Of a stretch of DNA of 64,000 bases, positions 47,175 through 58,992 are shown one piece after another. The stretch's first letter is position 1. Each line of letters opens with the position of its first letter. Source of the stretch: Calycina herbarum (Eukaryota; Ascomycota; Leotiomycetes; Helotiales; Pezizellaceae); assembly GCA_001414485.1 (NCBI GenBank), contig LLEY01000073.1, positions 62,001 to 126,000 of the forward strand, written 5' to 3'. Below the pieces are notes generated by a model, which was not told the DNA's origin, did not search any database, and saw only the letters and a program-made list of their open reading frames with translations. Position numbers and translations under genes: made by a program.

Positions 47175-47938
47175 TAACGTACTTAATAAGTAAGCGGTTC
47201 GGACAAGTACGCGGTCTAGCACCTCTACTAAAATAGCACTTATTATTTTATTAAAAATCAACTATATTAAATATTAACTTCCTAATTAGTTTAATTGATT
47301 TATTAGCGCTCTAGGTATATATAAGCAGTGTGTTCTAATAATCTATATATACTATATATCCGTAGTATACGATTTAATATACTAATCTTAGGTTACTAAA
47401 CTACTTAGATTCCTACTTCTACCTTAGTTCTTAACTGGGTTTAAGCTTTCTAAACCTCTATAGTACTTAAAGCCTCTCTCTTATCTACGTACGACTTCTT
47501 TTTTTATCTCTTCTTCTATACTTTCTCGTTTGCGGCTTATAATCTCTAATTCTCAGCTATAAGGATTATTATACTATATATAGCTATTTAACAGCTTTTA
47601 ATTAGCTGGTTTACTACTTAAACAGTTGAGCTAGAAAGGCTTTATATATAATAACGAATTAATCCTTAAACTGTCTTAGTCTGAAGCTATAATTTAGTAA
47701 TATTATACGGTGTTTCAGAGACTTAAGAGTCTAGAGCTTAAGCAGGTAATAGAAGAGGCGATAGTATCTGTATTTGAATATATAACCGTGATAGTACTTA
47801 ATCTAGATCGAAAGAAACTAGGCTAGTTATTCTAAAACTACTCTAAATTATAGCTAAACTAAACGTAGTCGTATAAGCCTGTAAATACAAGTCTAAGAAG
47901 TCGTCTTTTTCTATATAATTAATTCCAGCTTATATAAG

Positions 47939-48392
47939 TATTATAAATTATAGAAAGTAATAAGTAGTCTAGATAGCGCTCTAATAGAATAAGGTATAAC
48001 ATCTAGGAAAGAAAGGTAACATAGAAGGAAATCAGTAATACGAAAGATATTTAAGAGTTTCAGGATCTCACTATTGTAGGACCGTTGGAAGTCACGTGTG
48101 GTCACGTGACGTGATCGCCTTAATCGCTCTAATCGCGAGCGATATAGACGATATAAGTAATATAGATAATATACTTAAAGAACAAAGGTTTTATATAAGA
48201 CTAGTACTTCTGCTATTAGATAAGAGCTTTATACTTAACTTTAGTTATTAATCTTATTATCTTATTTAATATCTTTGATATAAGTAACGAGTTCACTTCT
48301 AAGTAAACAACCTAGTATATCTATACTTCTTATCTATATACTAACTTTTAAGACTTAGTTATCTTTATTTAGTTTATTTAAGTTTTATTATA
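47939..48392 (+). repeat. 5' LTR of TE4
   Basis: 454 bp, starting TATTATAAATTATAG and ending TTTTATTATA. It contains a palindromic stretch CACGTGTGGTCACGTGACGT at about 48093-48112. Differences from the 3' LTR are almost all transitions. Confidence 0.9.
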
Positions 48393-51300
48393 CTTTAAGT
48401 ATCTACTTAGAAGTTTAGTCGCTATAGCTCTAGTAACCTCTATAACAGCTAGCCTAAATACTAGTCGAGTTAACGTTATAAGAATATCTAGAAGCACTAC
48501 TAGAAGAATACCTACTAGTATATAGTTAACTAAGAATAATAATAATATTAGTATACTAGACGTCTCTAAGCCTTATAAGATTAAAGTACTTAAATCTATT
48601 AAAGTTAAAATACTAGATACGTATTATAAGAAGCGAAAGAAACTTAACTTATTCCTTCTCTAAATAAATATCTACTTTAACTTTAATTCTAATAAATTTA
48701 AAAGTAATTATAACTTATAAACTATCTTCGCTATCTTCTATCTTAGAGGATTAGTATTAGAATAGACCTAGCTATATTTAGAGAACTTCTTTAAGAATAA
48801 GAATAAAGATAGAAAAATAGAATTAACTAAGATTATATTTAAATCTTAGAAAGAATTTAAAACAACTATTAGAAAAGTCTTTAAAAACTTTAATATAATC
48901 TAAACAGCTATATATAAGCTTTTAGAATTATACTAGACTAGATTAGTAATAGATTATACTAATAAATTTTAATAATATAGAACGAAGTTAGAATAGAATA
49001 CTATCGCTCTTATAGAACTCTTTTATAAAGGATTAAAAGTATATATCTATAAAGAAATAGCTAAATAGAATATATAATTCTTAACTATTATAGATATAAT
49101 TAAGGAAGTTATCTAGTTAGATAACTACTTATACGAATTTAAAAAGAGTAATCTTAAATATAGAAAGAAGAATAAGAGGTCTAGAAAGTAGAAACACTCC
49201 TATACTAAACATAGTAAAGAAGTAAACGCTATATAAAAGAAAACCTTTCTAAAAAAAGAAGAACTTTTCTAAAAGAAGCGAAATCGTTAATATAAGTAGA
49301 ACTTATATTATAACTATAGCTTTCTCAGTTATAGAGTAAATAAGTATAGTAAGAAGAAAGACTCTAAGAGAAAGAAATAAATTAATACTACTATTTAATA
49401 ATAGATAGCCTTAACTAATTATATTAAACTTATAAATAAGAAACTTAAAACGTAAGAATATAGAATCTAGATTAAAAATAATAAAGAATTTAATAATATA
49501 TAAGATACTAATAATAATAGAGATCTACTACTTAAAGAAAATTATAATATATAGTTAGTAGAGGTATCTAAGTAATATCTTTAAATATAATATAAATCAC
49601 TACTATTAACTAGTTTATTAAAGATATTAAACTTATCTTCTAGTTTAAAAAGAGAAATTAGAAATAAAGACTCTAAAGTTAGAAAAACTTAGACCTTTCT
49701 TAGAACATTCGAATAAGGAAATTAATAGATATATATTAACAATTAGAAGCTAGACTTCTAGAGTCTCTATACTATATAAGGAGTTAATCTAACTATCTTA
49801 ACAACGTATATAGTTATAAGTAATAACTCTAAGATAATAACTCTAGTTAGTTTAATTACTAGATAGAAAACTATTAAAGAGAAAGAACTAGAGCAAAAAC
49901 AACAACTAATCAAAAAACTAAGTTACTCTAAAGTAGAAGATATATAAAGAATATATAATATTTTAAAAGAAACTAGTATATAGATATAGTAGATACTAAT
50001 AGAATTTAAAAAGCGAATTAAAACCTCTTTTCTTAGAATACTACCTAAAAATATTATACTAAAAGAATTTAAATAATATATTATAGTTATATTAATTAGA
50101 AATAATAAGCTAGTATTTAGAAAATATAACTTATAATAACTATTTAGTATACTATTCTAGGAGTAAAGAGAGCTTAATATAACTAGATAAGCTAAAACAG
50201 AACTAGAAGAAACTTACTATCTATTAATAAGAGAACTATAGTTTATAAAAACAGTTTAAGAAATAATAGTATAATAGATATAATATAAACTAAGTCTAAC
50301 CTTAAATTAGTTATTATAAAAACAGTTTAAAGGAATATTACTAGAACCTACTAGAATAGTAGAATATTATTAGATATACGAAGTAGTATTATCAAATAAA
50401 GAAGAAGTAGTATTCTTTCCTTAGTTCTAGATTTAAGTAGTTAAGAAGAAGAATTCAAAGGATTATATATTTAAGGTTTAATATATAAAGCTAGAAATAA
50501 GTATACTTAAAGCTACTTTAGATTATCTATATATAAGAGAACTATAGTCTATAAAAGCTATTTTAGAAACTAGTTATAAATAAATATAATATAACTATAG
50601 ACAATTACTAAAACGATTTATAAGAGGAATTCCTAAGACTATAGGAATCGTAGAATATAGATTAGTATATAAGATAGTATATACTAATAAGAAAAGAGTA
50701 AGATTCTTTCTATAGTATAAAGATAAGAAGAAAAAGAATTATAATTAAGAAAATTAATCTTTTAAAGTCTAATATATTAAAGTAAAGTTAAATACTACTT
50801 TAGAAGAAAGATAGTTAGTAATAACTATAGAAATATAAGAGAAGAAGTTATAAGTTATAATAGACTTAGGAGTAATAAGTAACTTTATTTCTCTAATAGC
50901 TTAAGAGAAGCTAAACGTTCTAATTAAAGGAATAAGACTATATCGCCTAAGAGTAGTTAATAAAATAGATATTATATACTAAAATAGGATTATTAATTAG
51001 TAAACTACTCTAATAAAAATTAATATTAAAGAATACTATTTAGATATATAATTTAATATTATTAAAATAGAAAGTAAGGAAGTAATACTTAGTATACTAT
51101 AGATTTAAGAATATAATCTAGAAATTAATTAGAAGACTAGAAAGATAACCTTTAGTTAATATAAATATATAGGTTTGTATTTATAACTTTAAAACTAGAA
51201 CAAGGTTAGCGCTACCTCTTCTAATATACTAGGACACCTTATCTAGAGTCTTCTATAGGTTAGTAAGAAAGCTAATAATAAAATACCTATATAGTATAAA

Positions 51301-54300
51301 GAATTTATAAAATTATTTAAAGACTTAGAAGATATATATACTCTTTCTAAATATTAGTTATAGGATTATAAGATTAAATTAATAAAGAGTTATAACCTTA
51401 GAAAGTAGAAGCTTCGACTATATAACTAGAATAACTTAGCTTTATTAGAAAGTTATATCTAATAAGGAATAAAGAAGAGATATATTTAAAAATCTAAATC
51501 GCCTATCTCTTTAAATATACTTATTATTAAGAAAAAGAATAACTTAAATAGATAAGTATATATTAATTATAAGGAATTAAATAATAGAACGATTAAGAAC
51601 GCTTATCTATTACTAACTAGCTAGTACTTATAAGATAAGTTAGACTAAGTAAAGAAATTTATAAAACTAGATTAATAGAACGTTTATAGATTAATTAGAA
51701 TTAAGATAAGCTATAAATAGAAGACTATGTTCGTCTTACTATTAGGACTTTATAAGTATATAGTAATGTCTTTTAGTTTAACTAATATATTAGCTACTTA
51801 TTAAAGATAGAATAATAGTATTTTAAAAGATCTTCTAAAAGTAACTATTATATATTACTTAGATAATATATTAATTTTCTTAGAAAATCTAGAAGAATAT
51901 AAAGGCTATATAAAAGAAGTCTTAAGAAGACTTACTAAAGTAGACTCTCGTTTAAAACTCTTAAAATATAAGTTTAAAGTTAAGAAAACTCTCTTCCTTA
52001 GATAGGTATTTAGCTTAGGAAAAATAGAAATAGATCTAGAAAAGATCTATATAGTTATTAAATAGGAATTACTAAAAAACATTAAAGATATATAATCCTT
52101 TCTAGGATTTACTAATTTCTATTAACTATTTATTAAGAACTATATAAAGATTATAAAACCTATATTAATACTAACTAGAAAAGATATAACTTTTATTTAA
52201 GATAAGAAAGCTAAAAAGGCTTTCTAGGAAATTAAAGAATAGTTTATAATAAAACCTATCTTATATAATTTTAATTATAAAAAACCAAGTATAATAGAAA
52301 TAAACGTCTTAGATATAGTAGTAGATACTATATACCTATAACTAAATAAGATAAGAAAACTTATATTTATAATATATTTCTTAAAAACCTTTAATATAGT
52401 ATAATAGAATTATAATATTTATAATAAAGAACTTATAGCTATTATTCTAGCTTTTAAAGAATAGAGGATTTATCTCTAAGATACGTTGTACCTAGTAATA
52501 GTACTTACTAATAATCTAAATCTAAAAACATTTACTATAACTAAGGAACTTATTACTAGACGTCTAGCTAGATAGTCTAAAACTTTAATAGGATTTAAGA
52601 TAATTATTTAATATATTAGTAGAATAAGTAATACTTAAGCTAATACTCTAAGCTAGAAACTAGGTTATAAGGAAAATAAAAAATATGTCGATATAGTAAT
52701 ATTAAAATATAATAAAAATAGTAACTTAGTACCTAATATATATAAGATAGTAGTAATAAATAATATCTAGATAGATAAAATTTAGAATATCTATAAAAGT
52801 TATAACTAGTATATAAAAGGGAAACTATAGGTTCCTAGCTTATATATAAAGAAGTTTATATAAGAATACTATACTATACCTACTTATAGCTACTAAGGAA
52901 TTTATAAAATCTTTTAGTAGATAAGATAATACTACTATATTAATCGATTATCTATAATAGTTAAAGAAGTAATAGTAGAATATAATATCTATACTAAGAA
53001 TAAAGCTTCTCGCTATACTCTTTATAGACAGATAAATACTACTCTAATACTATAAATATCTTAGAAATCGATATCTATAGATTTTATTATCAAATTACTA
53101 AAATCTAAAGATTTAATAATAAGAGTTAAGTATAATATAATCCTAGTTATTATAGAACGACTTATAAAGTATATAATTCTAATAGTATATATAGAGTTAA
53201 GTATAGCTAAGGAATTAGTATTTATATTCCTTAAGAAAGTAGTCTTAAGATATAGACTACTTAAAGAGATACTCTTAGATAGAGATAAACTCTTTATCTT
53301 AAAATTTTAAATTACTCTTATAAAGCGATTAGATATAAAAAGAAAGCTCTCTATAGCTTTCTACTCTTAGATAAATAGAAGAAACGAATATATAAACTAA
53401 GTAGTAGAAATATACCTTTATTATTATATAAACTACTAGTAAGATAACTAGGTAGAACTACTACTCTTAATATAGTTTACCTATAATAGTTTAGTAATAG
53501 AAATAATACTTATTATACTATTCTATACTAATTATAGATATAAATTATTAGTATATTAAGAACTACTGTCTATAACTATTAATAATCAACTTACTTATAT
53601 TTAAGTCTTAAAAATTAAAGAGTTATATAAGAAACTTATAAAAGATTTATAGTTTATTACTAAAAGAAACGTATACTACTATAATAAACGACGTAGTTAG
53701 AAGCTAATACTAAAAGAGAGAGATAAAGTCTACTTAGTATAAAAAAATATTAATATAAAAAGACTAAGTAATAAACTAGATTATAAAAAACTTAGACTAT
53801 TTAAAATCAAATAAGTTAAAGAATCTTTAAATTATAAATTAGTATTACTAAAAATAATAAACATCTATCTAATATTTTATATATCTCTACTTAAACTAGT
53901 ACTACTAGAAGTACTACTAGCTCTAATTATAGAAATTTAACTAGTAAACCTAAATACTAAATATAAAGTTAAAAGGATTCTTAACTATAAACTATTAGAG
54001 AATAACTTAAGTATTTAATTAAATAGTTAGATTACTTATACTTAGAAAACACTTAAGAGCTAAAAAGTAATCTTAACTATTACCTAGTATAACTTTAGAA
54101 GTTCTACTAGTAAAACCTAGGTTTACCTACATCTTATAGTCGAGAAAGAAAGCTTTAAAGAAAGCTAGGTTAAAACTTAGCTTAGATTAGAAACCGACGA
54201 GGATAGGTAGAGCTACTAGACGTACGATCTCTACCTTCTACTGTTTTTCTACTATCTCCTACTACTCTTTCTCTTCTTTTTCTCTCTTCTTAGCTTTATC

Positions 54301-54810
54301 AAGCTCTTATAGGTTTATAAGACTACGATAGAGTATCTCTTACTTCTACTTAATAAGAAAGCGTTACTACTACTATAATTAGAGGATTTTCTACATAGCC
54401 TTAGAACTCTTTAATATAGCTTCTTCTTAGATCTTAAAAGCTATCTCCTTCTCTTACTATAACCGCCGCTACTAAGCGTTAATAGATTCCTATTTAAAAA
54501 GTAAGAGTATTTAGTTTTATTTTTTAACGTTATAGAGCTTGTCTTTTCTAGTATACTTAAAGTACTTAGAACTACTAGTGATACTAATACATCGACAACT
54601 AGTCTTTACTTAAGTATATTAAGTATAGAGAATTATTTCGTCTCTTAATCGTTTAATTTAAAAAGTGTTTAAGATTCTATATTATTTAAGTCTATCTTTA
54701 TAAATAGATATTAATAATATAATGAAAAGAAGAGAAGCTTACTAGCTTTCTAATAATATTTCTTAGCTTATACTTAAGTATAAGAACACGCTAGACTAAG
54801 AAGAGTATAG

Positions 54811-55264
54811 TATTATAAATTATAGAAAGTAGTAAGTAGTTTAGATAACGCTCTAATAAAATAAGATATAATATCTAAGAAAGGAAGGTAATATAGAAGG
54901 AAATTAGTAATATAAAAGGTATTTAAGGGTTTCAGAATCTCACTATTATAGAACCATTAGAAGTCACGTGTAGTCACGTGACGTGATTACCTTAATCGCT
55001 CTAATCGCGAGCGATATAGGCGATATAAGTAATATAGATAATATACTTAAAGAACAAAGGTTCTATATAAGACTAGTACTTCTATTATTAGATAGAAGCT
55101 TCGTACTTAACTTTAGTTATTAATCTTATTATCTTATTTAATATCTTTAATATAAGTAACAAGTTTACTTCTAAGTAAATAACCCGGTATATCTATACTT
55201 CTTATCTATATACTAACCTTCGAGACTTAGTTATCTTTGTTTAGTTTATTTAAGTTTCGTTATA
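54811..55264 (+). repeat. 3' LTR of TE4
   Basis: 454 bp, same length as the 5' LTR and differing mainly by C/T and G/A changes, as RIP produces. It ends GTTTCGTTATA before the ATAAG duplication. Confidence 0.9.
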
Positions 55265-56371
55265 ATAAGCTCTTTTATAGCTCGTTTATATAATCGTTTT
55301 AAGACTGAAAAACAGCTAATATCTAGAGGTTATAGAATATAGAATAAGTAAGCAGATATATATAATATAATAATCGAGTTTTATAAGTAATACTAGTCGA
55401 ATTCGGCTATAATATAACTTCTATAGCTATTAAGTATTAGGAGTTAATATCTTCTAATTATATAATCTTATATATATAGATTAAAGATCTTTTTAAGCTA
55501 AGTAAGACCTAATTCGTCTATTATTTATCTGTTTTTACTAACTCTAATTATCTAATTAAGAGATAAGGTTTTAAACTAGCTCTTTTGTTATATCTTACTT
55601 TTAAAAATAACTATTACTAGAAGAACCTATCTAGTAGAATTAACTAACTTAATAATTATAACTTATTTACGATTTCTAAGTTAAACTATAACTATATAAT
55701 TCCTCTCTATAGCTGTAATTACTTTTGCTATAGAAATTACTTCTATCTAAAAGCCTGTTTTATTAAAGTTATATATATTCTCGTCTAGAATTCTATATTT
55801 TATAATTATATTCTATATAAGCTAAAACTAGGCTCTAATAATATTAGAATCTTCGTATTTTACTCGCTAATAATCGTACTTTCGATTATATCGTGATTTA
55901 AGTTTAGGATATTAGGTTATAAAGTTATATACCTAGTGTTTACCTATTTCGAGTTATTTAGCTTACGTGTTCTAAACGCGTTCTATAAGAAGTATTTCAG
56001 CTATCTATTATATAAGAGCCTTTGTTAGAGGTATACTATACGTATCTATAGATAATATCTATTTAATAAGTATGGTTTCTTCGGTTTAAGTGAGTTTTAG
56101 GTTAGGAGAGGTAAAATCGGATCGAGAGAGGGTTCCTTAGTTCCGCCGACGTAAGGTTATATATAAGGCATCGTACGCGCGTACAGCGGCTCGTAAGCTT
56201 GAAAATCGGTTCTGCCGATAGGCCTAAAGAGTAAGTATAATTCGTCCTTCTGTATTAGACATTTTGATGGTTGGTTGTTGAGTTATCTTAGTTCAAAGTG
56301 TAGAACGCGGTATTTTGGTGGGGGTGCTGGACCGCGTACTTGTCCGGACCGCTTACTTATCAAGTACGTTA

Positions 56372-56569
56372 ATAACTCTTTGAATTGGAAATCGATTCTC
56401 AAAACTTCGCACCTTCCGCGTTTCCGTGCGCATATCTGAGCACAGGCTTCCAGAAAAGCGTTCAGGGGTCAAATTGATTTTCAGCGCGTCGCGTCTCTCC
56501 GAACGCGTTCTACAGAACTTCAACCACCATTTCCTTCCCCCGAACACCATATCTCCAACAGCACCAAAA
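56372..56569 (+). promoter_or_regulatory. Short 5' region of PRI2
   Basis: Only 198 bp separate the transposon edge from the PRI2 ATG, so the core promoter must lie here or inside the TIR end of TE5. No TATA box is evident. The segment CGCGTCGCGTCTC (56486-56498) contains an overlapping ACGCGT-like half (cf. MluI cell-cycle boxes), but no perfect ACGCGT is present, so cell-cycle control is only a guess. Confidence 0.4.
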
Positions 56570-58280
56570 ATGAGCCGTCAAGAGTTCTCAAGAGTCGATG
56601 CGAAGAGAAGGGCGAACCTCGATTATCGCAAAAAACAATTCGCTACAGCGCCTGCGTACCAGAATGCTGAGTACAAACATAGGTTGAATTTCTATGTTAC
56701 GCCTCCTACGGCGGATATTACTTTGGAACAGTTTGAGCAGTGGGCTATTGATCGGTTGAGAGGTACGTTTCTGTGGAGTGTTTGGGGAGAAGGTGAAGGG
56801 AAAGGGTGTATGCTAATTGTTTTTGTGCAGTTCTTGCGGAATTGGAGGCTTGTTCTTTTCGAAATAAATCTCCCGCTGAGACGGCGACGCATATGAAACC
56901 TCTTCTCGATAAATACCTTCCTCTTTCCTCTTCGACTTCTGGGTCTTCGGCGCTGCAGTTGGAGAGACAGAAGGATCATTATAGTCACTTTATTCTACGA
57001 CTGGCGTTTTCTTCCACCGAGGATTTACGCAGACGGTTTGCGAGGGTCGAGACGATGTTATTTCGAATACGATTTCAGGATGATGTTACGAAGGATCGTC
57101 AGGCCTTTGTGGAGACTCTGAACTTGGATTGGGAAAATGTGGGAGAGGATGAGAAGATACAATATGCCGAGGAATTGAGGGCTGCTGGTGGGGGATATCC
57201 TAAATCGATCAAGGATGAGAGTTACTTTAAGGTTGATTGGGAAAGGGTTCCTGAGTTGGTGGAGCATAGGAGGGTTTTCTTGAAGGCGGGAAAGGCATAT
57301 GTTCCTGCGAAGGAACAGCTTTCTATGGTCGTTGCGGAGTTTACGGGAAAGTTAGAGAAGGCTTTGGAGGTCACATCGAGGGCCCTTCCGCGGCTTGACG
57401 AGGATGATCGATTGACGCCCATACTAACCCACCTCTCCCAAAACTTCACCACTCCAGACGCCAATTATTCTAGCTCGAGCAACGCACTACCCGGTGCCGA
57501 CATCTCCGCGCGAAACATCGAATCACTCTCCTCCTCTTTTCCTCTCTGCATGCAGAACCTCCACCGCTCCTTCCGTCGCGACGCACATCTCAAACATTAC
57601 GGTCGTCTTCAATACACGCTGTTCCTGAAGGGTATCGGACTCAATCTCGAAGAATGTCTGGTTTTCTGGCGTTCCATGTTTAGCAAAATCACAGACGACA
57701 CTTTTAATAAGGAATACAGATATAATGTACGACACGCGTACGGAGATGTGGGTGGCGATTCGAATCGGAGGGGTACAGGATATAGTCCCTTCTCGTGTCA
57801 GAAGATTTTGACTGAGCACCCGCCTGGACCGGGTGAGGCGCATGGATGTCCATACCGACATTTCAGTATTGATAATTTGACTGCGTTGTTGCAGCAGGTT
57901 GGGGTCAAAGATCAGGAGGTTTTGAGAGGGGTAAAGGAGGATAAGGAGAAGCAGAAGTTTCATTTGGCTTGTAACAGGTATGTCTTTTTGCTCTTCCGTA
58001 TTTTCCCTTCCCGCGTGGTTGATACTATGGTCACAATGATGGAAATTTTGGATCGATGCCGGGGAGAAAAGATCATGCCATGACGTGGACTAATATTTTC
58101 CACAGGGTCTTCGAATACGCTCATAAGCAAGAGATCAAAAAAGTGAGGGATGACGGGACGTGGGGGGCTGCACAGCTCGAAACCATTGTTCACCCAAATG
58201 AGTATTTCAAACGAAGCTATCTGCTCAAGAACCTCGGCAAGAATCCGACGGATGGAGGAGATGTCAAGATGGAGGAATGA
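56570..58280 (+). CDS. PRI2: DNA primase large subunit Pri2
   Basis: Regulatory subunit of the nuclear DNA polymerase alpha-primase complex, needed to make RNA primers. Three exons, 56570-56762, 56831-57977 and 58106-58280, encode 504 aa. The introns are 68 nt (GTACGT...GCAG) and 128 nt (GTATGT...CACAG), both in frame. All four [4Fe-4S] cysteines are present: Cys304 (FPLCMQNLH), Cys387 (FSCQKI), Cys404 (HGCPYRHF) and Cys445 (HLACNR). Their spacing of 83, 17 and 41 is close to the human 80, 17 and 40. The last splice lies just after the fourth cysteine. The N-terminal start MSRQEFSRVDAKRRANLDYRKKQF is typical of fungal Pri2 (RRKxLDYRKKQFA). Length agrees with the family (about 500 aa). Confidence 0.97.
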
Positions 58281-58992
58281 ATTGAATACCAAATATCGAC
58301 CGTACCTGGATATGAATTAATGAATTGAGGCTGTTTTGGGAGGGTTGATCACCCTTTTTGTGGATCTACATGTGTATATTTTTGGGGGATGTCGGTGTAT
58401 GGCGCTTCGTATCTTTCGGTGTGCAGAGAAGGCATGCAGGAAGTTCGGTAAAGGGTAGGCTAGGTAGGTACAGCAAGGTACCACCTCAACGTGTATGCGC
58501 CAACGAGGGTTTCTGGGTTGCGTCTGGGACGGTGTAGAAAATTCCACCCAGCTCTATTGATTCTATTGTGTACAACGACGCTCAGCCAAGTCCCGTTTTT
58601 CTTTTCTCCTGCAGGTGAGTTGCCGTTGGGGTGCTGGGAACAAGGATTGGTGACACGCGAGTAGGAACCCGCTCATCTGGGTTCACCGCAAGTTGGGCCA
58701 GCCTCGTTTCGGGGTTGGGATGGATGGGTGAGATTTTTAAAGGGCTTCTACATCGCTTCAAACTTTCTTTGATCGTTATTTTTTGGAGAAAAAGGTGTTT
58801 CTCCCTTGTTCCTTCTTCTTCTTCTTCTTCTTGTGGTTCTTTGCGAGTACTTGGTGAATGTGTAATTGAGTTTAACTACGGAGGGCCGCTCACACCATCT
58901 TTTTCTAGATTTGCTTTCTTTTTCTCCAGTACACCGTCTGGCATCAGGCTACCTTTTACCATCCATCCCATCCATCCACCCATCCAAACAAA
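58281..58992 (+). promoter_or_regulatory. Region between PRI2 and the TPR-DUF4470 gene
   Basis: 0.7 kb holding the PRI2 3' flank and the promoter/leader of the next gene. A CTT microsatellite (58812-58832) and CATCCATCC repeats (58960-58983) lie in the probable 5' leader. No other gene is seen. Confidence 0.5.

Larger units (their letters stand above)
47939..55264 (+). mobile_element. Complete Ty3/gypsy LTR retrotransposon TE4 nested in TE5
   Basis: 7326 bp with 454-bp LTRs at 47939-48392 and 54811-55264 and a 5-bp target duplication ATAAG (47934-47938, 55265-55269). On + the order is gag (about 48500-49250), zinc knuckle (about 49290-49370), protease (about 50850-50910, DLGVISNFISL), RT (about 51500-52000, YLDNILIFL at about 51856), RNase H, integrase (about 52850-53560) and chromodomain (about 53960-54060). 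It is the same family as TE1 and TE3 but with a different 5' half of the LTR. It also has an extra tandem copy of about 100 codons before the protease. RIP stops are frequent. Confidence 0.92.
47177..56369 (-). mobile_element. Fot1/pogo-like DNA transposon TE5, split by gypsy TE4
   Basis: TIRs of about 60 bp begin ACGTACTT at 47177 and, inverted, end at 56369. They are flanked by TA (47175-47176, 56370-56371). Without TE4 and its target duplication the element is 1862 bp, like TE2. The - strand transposase remnant runs from the right. Its DDE_1 part near 55440-55270 reads PLDISCFSVLKRLYKRAIKEL. It resumes beyond TE4 at 47930-47780 with SSFRITSLVSFDLD-like residues (compare NSFxxAGLVPxDP of Fot1 C-termini). 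Internal sequence is RIP-mutated. The right end (about 56240-56369) is almost unmutated and keeps CpA/TpG, whereas the left TIR carries CA-to-TA changes. The right edge lies 200 bp from the PRI2 start codon. Confidence 0.88.

Noticed and set aside
56426..56569. Upstream in-frame ATG extending Pri2 by 48 residues
   Set aside because: The extension has no Pri2-like sequence, and the MSRQEFSRVDAKRRANLDYRKK start matches the family N-terminus.
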